From Bacteroidota bacterium (GTDB lineage: Bacteria; Bacteroidota; Bacteroidia; Cytophagales; Cyclobacteriaceae), in contig JAFDZA010000013.1 of assembly GCA_018267135.1 (NCBI GenBank), positions 62,001-126,000 of the forward strand: DNA of 64,000 bases, read 5' to 3'. The notes beneath the pieces were generated by a model. The model was given only the letters and a program-made list of their open reading frames with translations, was not told the DNA's origin and searched no databases. Shown here one piece after another: positions 44,972 to 53,957 of this stretch; the stretch's first letter is position 1, and each line of letters starts with the position of its first letter. The position numbers and the translations under genes are program-made.

Positions 44972-47900
44972 TTAAAATCCAAGACTGATACCTGCTGCAA
45001 TAGTTCGGGTAGTGGGGTAAGTACTTAACTCAATCCCCGAGTTGGTGGGGCCACCCGGAAGTTCAGAAGTAAACCCGCTGTACTTTTTATAGGTGTATGG
45101 GTTTTGTGAAACCACATATACCCGCAGCGTAGAAATTTTAAGTCGTTGCAGCGTTTCGGAAGAAAACGTATAACCAATGGTAACATTGTTGATCCGCACA
45201 AACGACCCCGACTCTACAAAGTAAGTGGAGGCGGGCAGGTTTCCACCATTGGCAGCCGGTTGGGTCTGTGTATGGTTAACGGGGGTCCACCGATTATAGA
45301 CCAGCGCCTTCTCGATGTTGTCGGTACCGGCATACCGTGCGCCACGTTTTCCGTTATACACCTGGTTGCCGGTATTTCCGTATATCGTTAAACTAAAATC
45401 CCAGTTTTTGTATTTGATACTTCCATTAATTCCGTAATACGCTTTCGGTTGATACGAGCCTACAAACACACGGTCTTTGTTAATATCTATCGGTCCGCTG
45501 CCTTTGGCATCTAAATATTTAAAGTCTCCGGCATGGGCGCTCGGCTGAATCTGAACCCCGTTTTTATCTACGTAGCCGGCTGCTTCCGCATCCGAATTAA
45601 ATACTCCGGTTTGCTTCAATACATAAAAACTTCCTACCGGATGGCCAATGTCGGTATTGGTTACCGCCCCCTGGTTGCCTACGTAGCCATCTAAAATATT
45701 CTGACCCCCGTTAAGCGCTGTAACCTGGTTGGTGTTAAGAGTGATGTTACCGCCAATAGAATAGGAAAGATTTGTATTGATTGCATCCCTCCAGTTTAAG
45801 GCAATTTCTACTCCTTTATTTTGAATGCTGGCCGCATTGGTTATGATCAGCCCATCGGCATCGCCCACCGTGCGGGGAATCGGTACGCTAATCAAAGCAT
45901 TGTGCACCGTTTTGTTGTAATAATTTATTTCGCCCGATAATTTTGAATGCAGCATAGAAAACTCGGTGGCCACATCATACTCATCTGTAATCTCCCAGGT
46001 AATATTAGGGTCTATGATCTGGTTAATCTGTGCACCATTGGTGGCAGTCGATCCGCTTCCCAAAAACGGGTAGGCTTGATTGAGGGCTACCGTCTGCGTA
46101 TAAGCATTAGTAGGTATCTGGTCGTTTCCCACTCTCCCGTACGATGCTCTGAGTTTTAGCAAGTCAAACCAAGTTTGTCCTTCCATAAATTTTTCATTGC
46201 TAAGAACCCACGCAGCCCCCACCGATGGGTAGTTTTGCCACCGGTTTTGTATCGGTAATCGTGAGCTTCCATCGCGTCTGAGTGTGGCCGTTAGTAAATA
46301 GCGGCCGTCATAGCTGTAGTTTAATCTTCCCAAATACGAATTTCTGGCCCACATATCACCCCCTCCATCGTTTTGAGAAGTGTTGGCATCGCCTACGCCT
46401 ATATACCAAAGATTAGGATCGGCCGGCACACTTTTGCGAAACGCTGAAACAAACGTGAGACGATATTTTTCGGCTGTTGTTCCTACTAAAAAAGTAAACC
46501 CATGTTTACCCACATTTTTAGAGAAGGTAGCCGTATTATCCCAAACCCATCTAAACGACTGGGTGTTTTTCACATTTAAACTGCTGAGAGGATTTTGTTG
46601 GTTGCCACCGGGTGTAACATAGGTATTATTATCGGCTATAATCTGGTAATTATACAACCGGTTTAATGAGTTGCGCCAATCGGCACCGAAAGATGTTTTT
46701 AATGTTAGCCACACTACCGGTTTGTACTCTAAGTAAGAGGAACCTTGCAATCTGTTTTCAAGCACCTTTACGCTGTTGCTGTTAATATCTAACAGCGGGT
46801 TGCCTACGTTTTGGTAGATGGAAGAGTTTCCATACCGGCCATTTACTATACTGGGTATGATGGGGGCCGCCCGATATGCATCGTTATACACGCTACCTAC
46901 ATTGCCATTCGGGTCAATATCTAAATTGCCAAATCCGTTTTGGTTGGCCGAGCTGGCAAATGAACTTTGAATGCCCAATTTTAGATTATCGGTCAATTTG
47001 TAGTCGCTGTTCAGGCGCATGGTTAGCCGCTTGAAATTGTTATTGATCACAATTCCATTATCATCCATGTATCCAACATTAAACAAAAAGGTAGATTTAT
47101 CGGCTCCGCCCGAAAACGACAGATTATGGGTTTGTTCGAGTGCATTTCTAAGAATAACACTATACCAATCGGTATTGTAGGTAGAGGCAGGTGGAATTAA
47201 ACCGGAGGCCGCCTGAACGTAGTTATTATACTCGGCCGAGTTAGCCATAGGTACCAGATTAGCTGCTTGCCGGAATCCAACATTGTTATTATAGCTCACT
47301 TTTATTTTACCCGATACTCCCTTTCGGGTGGTAATAATAATTACACCATTGGCACCTCTGGATCCGTAGATGGCGGCTGCCGAAGCATCTTTAAGGATAT
47401 TCATATCCACAATGTCGGCTGTGTTTACATTACTGATGTCGTCTGTTAAAACACCATCCACTACAAATAAAGCAGTGGTGGCACCCAAGGCCGTACTCAC
47501 TCCGCGCAACCTGATTTGGGGCGATGTACCCGGTTGGCCGCTGGTAATAATCTGAACCCCCGCCACCTTTCCTTGTATGGCCTGGGCGGCAGTAAGCACA
47601 GGTTGCTTAATCATCTCTTCTCCTTTAACATTAGCCACGGCTCCGGTTATATCGCTTTTCTTTTGAACTCCATATCCCACCACTACTACTTCCTGCAATT
47701 GCGATGCTTCTGATTCTAAAACAATAGATAAGGAGGTTTGACTGCCAATCGTTATGGTTTGTGTTTTATACCCGATAAATGATACCGTTAGTGTGTTGTC
47801 GGTTGCCTCCAAATCCAATTTAAAGTTGCCATTGGCGTCTGTTGTTGCGCCCCGGGTAGTACCTTGTATTACGACATTCACACCGGGTAAACTTTGGCCA

Positions 47901-48004
47901 TCTTCTTTGGCAACCACTTTACCGGAAATCATCCTGTTCTGAGCCAGCAGGTTTAAGGCGCAGAATGGAATAAATAAAAATAAAATCAGTAGCTTTCTAA
48001 CCAT
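44972..48004 (-). CDS. susC: SusC/RagA family TonB-dependent transporter
   Basis: A 1010-residue outer-membrane transporter that imports oligosaccharides with energy from TonB. After the signal peptide comes a carboxypeptidase-regulatory-like domain (about residues 25-100), the plug with GVQIITSGQPGTSPQIRLRG and the SusC signature RGANGVIIITTRKG (about 217-230), then the 22-strand barrel ending in AAGISLGF with the terminal Phe. There is no N-terminal anti-sigma-interacting STN domain, so regulation is not by the sigma/anti-sigma route, consistent with the membrane regulator encoded just upstream. Confidence 0.97.
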   Translation of the reverse strand: MVRKLLILFLFIPFCALNLLAQNRMISGKVVAKEDGQSLPGVNVVIQGTTRGATTDANGNFKLDLEATDNTLTVSFIGYKTQTITIGSQTSLSIVLESEASQLQEVVVVGYGVQKKSDITGAVANVKGEEMIKQPVLTAAQAIQGKVAGVQIITSGQPGTSPQIRLRGVSTALGATTALFVVDGVLTDDISNVNTADIVDMNILKDASAAAIYGSRGANGVIIITTRKGVSGKIKVSYNNNVGFRQAANLVPMANSAEYNNYVQAASGLIPPASTYNTDWYSVILRNALEQTHNLSFSGGADKSTFLFNVGYMDDNGIVINNNFKRLTMRLNSDYKLTDNLKLGIQSSFASSANQNGFGNLDIDPNGNVGSVYNDAYRAAPIIPSIVNGRYGNSSIYQNVGNPLLDINSNSVKVLENRLQGSSYLEYKPVVWLTLKTSFGADWRNSLNRLYNYQIIADNNTYVTPGGNQQNPLSSLNVKNTQSFRWVWDNTATFSKNVGKHGFTFLVGTTAEKYRLTFVSAFRKSVPADPNLWYIGVGDANTSQNDGGGDMWARNSYLGRLNYSYDGRYLLTATLRRDGSSRLPIQNRWQNYPSVGAAWVLSNEKFMEGQTWFDLLKLRASYGRVGNDQIPTNAYTQTVALNQAYPFLGSGSTATNGAQINQIIDPNITWEITDEYDVATEFSMLHSKLSGEINYYNKTVHNALISVPIPRTVGDADGLIITNAASIQNKGVEIALNWRDAINTNLSYSIGGNITLNTNQVTALNGGQNILDGYVGNQGAVTNTDIGHPVGSFYVLKQTGVFNSDAEAAGYVDKNGVQIQPSAHAGDFKYLDAKGSGPIDINKDRVFVGSYQPKAYYGINGSIKYKNWDFSLTIYGNTGNQVYNGKRGARYAGTDNIEKALVYNRWTPVNHTQTQPAANGGNLPASTYFVESGSFVRINNVTIGYTFSSETLQRLKISTLRVYVVSQNPYTYKKYSGFTSELPGGPTNSGIELSTYPTTRTIAAGISLGF

Positions 48005-48257
48005 ATTAGATTTTGATTTTCAGATAGTTATAGGAAAAAACACCACTTAATAGCAGCAATCTGTAAAATTTTATATTGATAAAGTTATCAATGAGCAAAT
48101 TCTATATGAAATATTTTTACTGAAAAGGCTGATAAAAAGGAAATAATGGCATATCAAGTGTTTGGTTTATTTTACACTTAAAAAACATTAATTCAATCGT
48201 TATAGTAGCAAAATGATGTCTAATTGTATTTGCGCTTTACACAATAACAACATCCCT
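48005..48257. other. Promoter region of the susC operon
   Basis: 253 bases between the regulator stop and the susC start. AT-rich, with stops in all frames. It includes a perfect 18-bp palindrome (separate entry). I found no exact TAnnTTTG element; TAGAATTTG on the minus strand (about 48098-48106) has one extra spacer base. The long gap inside a same-strand cluster argues for a regulated promoter here. Confidence 0.55.
48075..48092. promoter_or_regulatory. Perfect 18-bp palindrome upstream of susC
   Basis: ATTGATAA-AG-TTATCAAT: 8-bp arms and a 2-base centre, 71 bases upstream of the susC start codon. It is the most symmetric element in the 253-base gap. Its placement close to the likely promoter makes it a candidate operator for the PUL regulator encoded next door. 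No T-run follows on the minus strand, so a terminator for the regulator gene is less likely. Confidence 0.5.
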
Positions 48258-50147
48258 TTAAGCAGGTGTTTGATGTTTTCTCCTAGTACTTCTATTTTTA
48301 ATGGGAATATCCACCACTAAATCTTCCCACGAGGTTTGCGGCTTATCCCGTTTTTCAAAAAAATGTATCCGTTCGCTCACTTTCTTCCGAAAAGCCCAAA
48401 TTGTACTTAGCCTCATCTCCAAAATGGTAGAAAGTTTCTCCAGCGTAAAATGGTTCTTATGGGTGTAGATAACATAGGTTAAATAAAATGCCTTGGCTAT
48501 TGGAAATTTAATAGCTTGAAATAAAGTGCCGGCCGTAATAGATTCGTTATAACCACACTTGGTGCATCGTCTGGAAAATTTCTGTGTTCCAGGCGAGTAT
48601 TTAGCATTACTGCATTTCAGGCACTGAAACTCGGCTGTTTCTTTTCTTTTTTCAAGAAAACGGTAGCAGGCCATTTCATCGGGGTAAAGCGTAGAAAATT
48701 CTTCAAAAGTCATCAACTCTTCGTGCATTCGTTCTTCTAATACCTCTTTTACTTTATTTTTTAGTTTCCAGTTATCTAAATCAAGTATAGAATTGATCTG
48801 GTTAATTTCGTGCGCTTGCCGGTCTAGTTTGGCATTGCTGTGCATTAATTCTTCATTCATTTTTCCTAATTCCTGCGTGCGCTCATTTACTTTCTCTTCT
48901 AACTCGCGATTTACTTTTTCTTTGAGTGCAATATTGGTTTGCTGTTGCCGGATTACGCGCTTCAGTGCGCGGTCGCGGTTATCTTTTAATATCCGGATCC
49001 GATCGCCCAAGGCAACTGTTAGAAAAAGCATTTCTAAAACAAAACTTAAATGAAGGCTGTAATGGGTTAGAATCGTAAAAGGAAAAAGATTAAAGTACAC
49101 TAAGGTGCGGATAAAAAAACCGGTGAATAGTAACCCATACGAAATCACAAAAAAACGAGCCGGCCGATACCCTCCCCTCCATACATTAATGCCGGTAAAA
49201 AAAATCAGCGATAAGGGAATAATGTCTAACCCGCGGAACGTAAACATCTTGGGTAAAAAAATCAGTGTAAACACAAACCAAACCGAGCGGGCTATAATCA
49301 TATATTTAAGTGCTCGGTCAAGCCTGGGAGAATTCGCTCGTGTGCTTAAAAACCTACGGGTAAAAACGAGCGACCAAAAAATGAGAAGATACAGTGAAAC
49401 CCCTACAGCCCAATCGTTCCATGCCGGATGAGTCGGCCATAAGTACTGAAACCCTATCCCATCATAACTCATGGCATATAAGGCCACGCAAAGAATATAA
49501 AAGATATAATAGATAAACTTAACTTCTTTGATGGCGAGATAAACCAAAAAATTATAGAGTGCAATAATGACAATCATACCATAAAACATGCCGTACAAAT
49601 AGTATTCATTCAAGGCATAATAGATAAACCGGTCAACCGAACGAAGGGCGATGCGCACATCAGCAAACTCATGCGAACGAACTTTAAAATAATACGGGCG
49701 GGTTACCCGCTCATCCCTATTTAATAATATCTCAAAGTTTTTGTGATGGATGCTCCGCTCAGAAAAACGCTGGTGATCGCCCATCTTCATCAGGTGATAG
49801 CTGCCGTCTGGCTGCGGCACGTAGGCTTCAAGACTGTCAATCGTTTGATCATAAAATTCGAGTAGCCAAATTTTTTTTGATTGAGAATTAGGTTGAATTG
49901 GCAAGCGGATCCAGTACGAGGCGTTATTTTTAAAATCAATATTCTGGTAACTCCTGTTTAATCTGAATTTTTCTGCCCACTCATCGCTGATTATTTTTTG
50001 AAAAGGAGTGTGGTTCGATACATCCACAAAGTAGGTCAGCTCATACGGCATAAAAACTCTTTCGCTCAATGAGTCGTTAATTTTAATTTGAGCCAGAGCC
50101 GCTACGCGCGAGGTAAGCAATAAAACCAATATAGCAGCACGTATCAT
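48258..50147 (-). CDS. 7TMR-DISM receptor fused to a transposase-type (IS1595) zinc ribbon
   Basis: A 629-residue membrane regulator. Order of parts: signal peptide (1-19), periplasmic 7TMR-DISMED2-like beta domain (about 25-170, with ASYWIRLPI), seven helices (about 183-385), a coiled coil (about 385-480), then a zinc ribbon with Cys509, Cys512, Cys528 and Cys531, and a helical part (SITAGTLFQAIKFPIAKAFY and STIWAFRKKVSERI) to about 595. The last two blocks match the N-terminal DNA-binding region of IS1595-family transposases; the DDE catalytic core is absent. No kinase, cyclase or classical helix-turn-helix is present. Encoded directly upstream of susC, it probably controls the PUL. Confidence 0.85.
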   Translation of the reverse strand: MIRAAILVLLLTSRVAALAQIKINDSLSERVFMPYELTYFVDVSNHTPFQKIISDEWAEKFRLNRSYQNIDFKNNASYWIRLPIQPNSQSKKIWLLEFYDQTIDSLEAYVPQPDGSYHLMKMGDHQRFSERSIHHKNFEILLNRDERVTRPYYFKVRSHEFADVRIALRSVDRFIYYALNEYYLYGMFYGMIVIIALYNFLVYLAIKEVKFIYYIFYILCVALYAMSYDGIGFQYLWPTHPAWNDWAVGVSLYLLIFWSLVFTRRFLSTRANSPRLDRALKYMIIARSVWFVFTLIFLPKMFTFRGLDIIPLSLIFFTGINVWRGGYRPARFFVISYGLLFTGFFIRTLVYFNLFPFTILTHYSLHLSFVLEMLFLTVALGDRIRILKDNRDRALKRVIRQQQTNIALKEKVNRELEEKVNERTQELGKMNEELMHSNAKLDRQAHEINQINSILDLDNWKLKNKVKEVLEERMHEELMTFEEFSTLYPDEMACYRFLEKRKETAEFQCLKCSNAKYSPGTQKFSRRCTKCGYNESITAGTLFQAIKFPIAKAFYLTYVIYTHKNHFTLEKLSTILEMRLSTIWAFRKKVSERIHFFEKRDKPQTSWEDLVVDIPIKNRSTRRKHQTPA

Positions 50148-50233
50148 AATGGGTCTTTAAAGGTAAACTATTTCATATTGAAATGAGAACAGTACGACAC
50201 CAAATCATTACTTTAGAGCAGAATGAAAACATT

Positions 50234-51619
50234 ATGAAGAAACTAATCTTACCCACGCTGATTCTTTTTGTTTTTTCGTGTACACAGCCCAAAGAGATGC
50301 CATCTGCCGCCTGGAGCTACCGTGACCACGCTTCGTTTCTCGACACCCTTTCGCACCGAACTTTTAATTTTTTTTGGGATCTGGCAGACTCTACTACCGG
50401 CAACCAGCCCGACCGCTGGCCCGGCAAAAGTTTTTCGAGTATTGCCGCTACCGGTTTTGGGCTAACCGCCTACCTGATCGGTGTAGAACAAAAATATATT
50501 ACGCGAGCGCAAGCGGCCGAACGCGTTCTGAAAACTCTCCGTTTTTTAAACCAAGCTCCCAAAGGAGATAAGACCGAAGGCATAACCGGCTATAAAGGTT
50601 TCTTCTATCATTTCATCGATATGAAGACCGGGTTCCGTTTTAAAGAAGTAGAATTATCAACCGTTGATACCGGTTTGCTGATGGCCGGTATATTGGCCTG
50701 CCAAACATTTTTTGATCTGGAAAATGAATCAGAAAAAGAAATTCGTTCCTTGGCCGATTCACTTTTTCTGGCCGTAGATTGGAACTGGGCCATGAACGGA
50801 AACAAAACCATGAGCATGGGCTGGCATCCGGAGCACGGCTTTATTGATGCCTCCTGGCGCGGCTACAATGAAGGAATGATTTTGTACATCATGGGCTTAG
50901 GTACTCCATCTCACCCTATACCGGCCTCCAGCTGGGGGGCTTGGACATCAACTTACCAATGGGGAAATTATTTCGGTTATGAACATGTAAACTTTGGGCC
51001 CTTATTCGGGCATCAATACTCACATTGCTGGATAGATTTTCGTGGGCTACAAGACTCTTACATGAAGAATAAGAAAATAGATTATTTCGAAAACTCGCGC
51101 AGGGCTACTTTAGCTAACCGCGCCTATTGTATAACCAATAGCGGAGGGTGGAAAGGCTATGGAGAAAATAACTGGGGGCTTACCGCCTGCGATGGGCCGG
51201 GCAATGCCAATAAAAATAATCCCAACATGGCTTTTATGGACTACACCGCCCGGGGTGCTGCTCAATGGTATGTGCACGATGACGGCACGATTGCCCCCAC
51301 CGCTGCCGGAGGCTCTATTCCATTTGCCCCGCAAGAGTGTATTACCGCCTTACACACCATGAAGCAAAATTTTGGAGAAAAAATTTTTCAACAATACGGT
51401 TTTAAAGATGCTTTCAACTTAACCATCACATATCAAAACGGAACAGCCGGATGGTTCGATCAAGACTATTTAGGCATCGACCAAGGAGCCATTCTTATTC
51501 AACTTGAAAATTACAGATCAGATTTTGTCTGGAACCTGATGAAGAAAAATAGATACATCGTTTCGGGATTAAAAAAAGCAGGGTTTAGCGGAGGATGGAT
51601 TGATAACGTAGCCAACTAA
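50234..51619 (+). CDS. Second glycoamylase-family (PF10091/GH144-like) lipoprotein
   Basis: A 461-residue lipoprotein (lipobox FVFSC, Cys16) consisting of the catalytic (alpha/alpha)6 barrel only, with no Ig-like domain. Family blocks: FNFFWDLADSTTGNQPDRWP (about 46-65), IAATGFGLTAYLIGVE, VDTGLLMAGIL, and the closing LGIDQGAILIQLENYRSD. It is a paralogue of the gene at 40651, from which it differs in domain make-up. I used the ATG at 50234; the frame opens earlier at 50183, but only the later start gives a clean signal peptide. It is divergent from the membrane regulator, so the 86-base gap may be co-regulated. Confidence 0.9.
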   Translation: MKKLILPTLILFVFSCTQPKEMPSAAWSYRDHASFLDTLSHRTFNFFWDLADSTTGNQPDRWPGKSFSSIAATGFGLTAYLIGVEQKYITRAQAAERVLKTLRFLNQAPKGDKTEGITGYKGFFYHFIDMKTGFRFKEVELSTVDTGLLMAGILACQTFFDLENESEKEIRSLADSLFLAVDWNWAMNGNKTMSMGWHPEHGFIDASWRGYNEGMILYIMGLGTPSHPIPASSWGAWTSTYQWGNYFGYEHVNFGPLFGHQYSHCWIDFRGLQDSYMKNKKIDYFENSRRATLANRAYCITNSGGWKGYGENNWGLTACDGPGNANKNNPNMAFMDYTARGAAQWYVHDDGTIAPTAAGGSIPFAPQECITALHTMKQNFGEKIFQQYGFKDAFNLTITYQNGTAGWFDQDYLGIDQGAILIQLENYRSDFVWNLMKKNRYIVSGLKKAGFSGGWIDNVAN

Positions 51620-52213
51620 CTATTGCACATCGCCCGCTGTATTGAGATAAATATAAATACCTACTAAAACCATAATTACCGGGAGCACCCGGTGGCTGTG
51701 CTGTGCCAACCACCTGAAAATTTTAAGCCGGCTAATGAGCAGTCCTGAAATACCGAGCAGAAGAAAGCAAAAAATAAAAACTCCGGCTACTACTTTATCG
51801 CTTTGCCGGTTCGAGTCGGCAAACAACGGAACAAAAACCGAAATAGTATCAAAACTATCCATCAGCATAGCCACCGCAAGGATCCAGGCAGCATTTCTCG
51901 AAGCAATATGTTGATGTGGTTCGTACCCGCTTTTTGTGTAAAAGCTTTTGGCAAATAAAAAAAGACCTGCCCCTGACAGCAGCAAGCCAATGTATTTTAT
52001 ATCGTTTTCCGGAATATGGGAAAGCGTAAGGGAGAGCCCGAAAATAATGGCAAGCAACAGCAGCATCGAAGCATAGTATGATAACAACAACCCTATCTTG
52101 CTGCCCGGCTTGGCCGTAAGAAAACCGGTATAGATAATAAGGTTGTCAGTATTAGTGCTGATAAACGTAAGGAACGTTACGGTAGCTACCTGAAAAAAAG
52201 AAGTTAGCGACAT
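51620..52213 (-). CDS. CadD-like cadmium resistance family transporter
   Basis: A 197-residue membrane protein with about six helices. The first helix carries FISTNTDNLIIYTGF, and the fourth AMLMDSFDTISVFVPLFAD, an internal repeat with acidic residues inside the membrane as in CadD (PF03596) and the wider LysE-like superfamily. CadD proteins give cadmium resistance in Gram-positive bacteria; here the cation or other substrate is open. Its stop is adjacent to that of the convergent glycoamylase-family gene. It follows recN by 19 bases. Confidence 0.6.
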   Translation of the reverse strand: MSLTSFFQVATVTFLTFISTNTDNLIIYTGFLTAKPGSKIGLLLSYYASMLLLLAIIFGLSLTLSHIPENDIKYIGLLLSGAGLFLFAKSFYTKSGYEPHQHIASRNAAWILAVAMLMDSFDTISVFVPLFADSNRQSDKVVAGVFIFCFLLLGISGLLISRLKIFRWLAQHSHRVLPVIMVLVGIYIYLNTAGDVQ

Positions 52214-52232
52214 GAAAAAATAAATATAATTT

Positions 52233-53891
52233 CTAAACCTGGCCTTCTATCATTTCTTTTGCGCTTTGCAGATTAGTGGCACTCGGCTTTTCTCCACCAA
52301 TCATTTTAGCCAACTCCACCACGCGGTCTTGAGTATTTAATTTTCGGATCTGGCTTTCGGTTTTACCGAACGATGATTCTTTAAATACAAAATAGTGTGC
52401 GTCTGCCTTAGCTGCGATTTGCGGAAGATGGCTGATCGCAATAACCTGATGGCGATGTGCCATCTCTTTCATACGGGCACCCAACCGAATGGCCACCTCG
52501 CCAGAAACCCCGGTATCAATTTCATCCAAAATTAAAGTAGGTAATGATTTTTTTTCGGCCAGTACATGTTTGATGGCAAACATCACACGCGAGAATTCAC
52601 CTCCGGATGCCACCTGGGCCAACGGTCTGGGGGCAACGCCCTTATTGGCACTAAATAAAATTTCTATCTTATCAATACCCGAAACAGTCGGCTTCCCGGT
52701 TTCGTTATTTACTTCAAGTTGGGCATCTGGCATACCCAATTCTTTCAGCAATTGCACCAACTGTTTGCACAAAGAAGAAAATACTTTAGAGCGAGATGCA
52801 GAAAGTTTCTCGGCCACCGATTTTAGTTCTGCTTCTGACTCTACCCATGCGCGATGAGCCGTAGCCAGCGTGCTCTCCAGGTTTATGATTTTTTCCGATT
52901 TCTGCTGCAACGATTGTTGAATAGTTAATAAATCGGAAATACTTTTTACGCGATGCTTTTGTTGGAGTCGGTATATTTCGCTGAGGCGGCTGTTTACCTG
53001 CTCCGCCCGTCCGGGATCAAATTCTGTTTTTTCGCAAATCTGTTCGGTTTCGTCTAAAATATCATTCAGCTCAATTCGGGTGCTTTCAATTCGTGAAAGC
53101 AGATTTTTTAATTGAACGGAGTAAGCCGCAACTGAATTAAATTCATTTTTGATTTGTGTGAGCGAATGGGTTACGGCTGATTCCGACTGGCCTAGTTGTA
53201 ATAAAATAGAAGACAATTTTGATTTGATCTCTCCGGCATGTTCTAACATCTGTTGCTCGCTTTCGAGCAATTCTTGTTCATTTTCTTTCAGATCAGCCTG
53301 ATCGAGTTCGAGTAACTGAAACAGAATGTAATCGGCTTCTTCTTTTAACTTAGACGATTCAGCGGTTATATCGTTATATTTTGTTTGGGTTTCAAGAAAA
53401 TTAACCCATGAAGTTTGGTATGCTGACTTTATTTTTTTGTTTCCGGCAAATGAATCAACCAGGTCTAACTGAAATCCGTGCTTACCCAGTTCCAGCGTTT
53501 CGTGTTGCGAATGGATATCCATCAGATGGGCGCCCATTTTTTTTAAAACATCCAGTGTAACAGGCGTATCATTAATAAAGGCGCGGCTTTTTCCCTGTGC
53601 CGTTACCTCTCTGCGCACGATCGTCTGATTTTCAAAATCCAAATCTTCTTCATCAAAAACAGATTGAAGGTCATACCCGGAAATATCAAAAACACCTTCT
53701 ACCGTACATTTCTCATTTTCGTTCCATAGAGTTTTGGTATCGGCCCGGTGGCCCAGCAATAAACCAATGGCGCCCAGTAGAATAGATTTTCCGGCACCGG
53801 TCTCTCCGGTAATAACATTCAGGTGTGGCGACAAGTTTAACTCCATCTCGCGGAGCAATGCGTAATTTTTTATGGAGAGCGTTACGAGCAT
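52233..53891 (-). CDS. recN: DNA repair protein RecN
   Basis: SMC-like ATPase that acts early in double-strand-break repair. Walker A is GETGAGKS (about residues 29-36), followed by the family's LLGHRAD segment. Two long coiled-coil stretches (about 150-230 and 290-370) flank the tip, and the C-terminal half has the ABC signature ASGGEFSRVM and Walker B LILDEIDTGVSGE. Length 552 is normal. It lies downstream of DUF4835 in a cluster order common in Bacteroidota. No SOS box could be judged. Confidence 0.96.
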   Translation of the reverse strand: MLVTLSIKNYALLREMELNLSPHLNVITGETGAGKSILLGAIGLLLGHRADTKTLWNENEKCTVEGVFDISGYDLQSVFDEEDLDFENQTIVRREVTAQGKSRAFINDTPVTLDVLKKMGAHLMDIHSQHETLELGKHGFQLDLVDSFAGNKKIKSAYQTSWVNFLETQTKYNDITAESSKLKEEADYILFQLLELDQADLKENEQELLESEQQMLEHAGEIKSKLSSILLQLGQSESAVTHSLTQIKNEFNSVAAYSVQLKNLLSRIESTRIELNDILDETEQICEKTEFDPGRAEQVNSRLSEIYRLQQKHRVKSISDLLTIQQSLQQKSEKIINLESTLATAHRAWVESEAELKSVAEKLSASRSKVFSSLCKQLVQLLKELGMPDAQLEVNNETGKPTVSGIDKIEILFSANKGVAPRPLAQVASGGEFSRVMFAIKHVLAEKKSLPTLILDEIDTGVSGEVAIRLGARMKEMAHRHQVIAISHLPQIAAKADAHYFVFKESSFGKTESQIRKLNTQDRVVELAKMIGGEKPSATNLQSAKEMIEGQV

Positions 53892-53957
53892 AGTAAAACT
53901 AACGCAGGCAAGATAGGGTACTGCTACTTTACTTCAAAAAAGAAGATTGAAAGAGGG

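Noticed and set aside
44972-48004. SusC with an anti-sigma signalling (STN) domain
   Set aside because: After the signal peptide the protein goes straight into the carboxypeptidase-regulatory-like domain; no STN segment and no sigma/anti-sigma genes are nearby.
48258-50147. The transposase-like C-terminus as evidence of an IS1595 insertion at the 3' end of a 7TMR-DISM gene
   Set aside because: No DDE core, no terminal inverted repeats and no target duplication are visible; the frame is continuous from the coiled coil into the ribbon, so an established fusion fits better.
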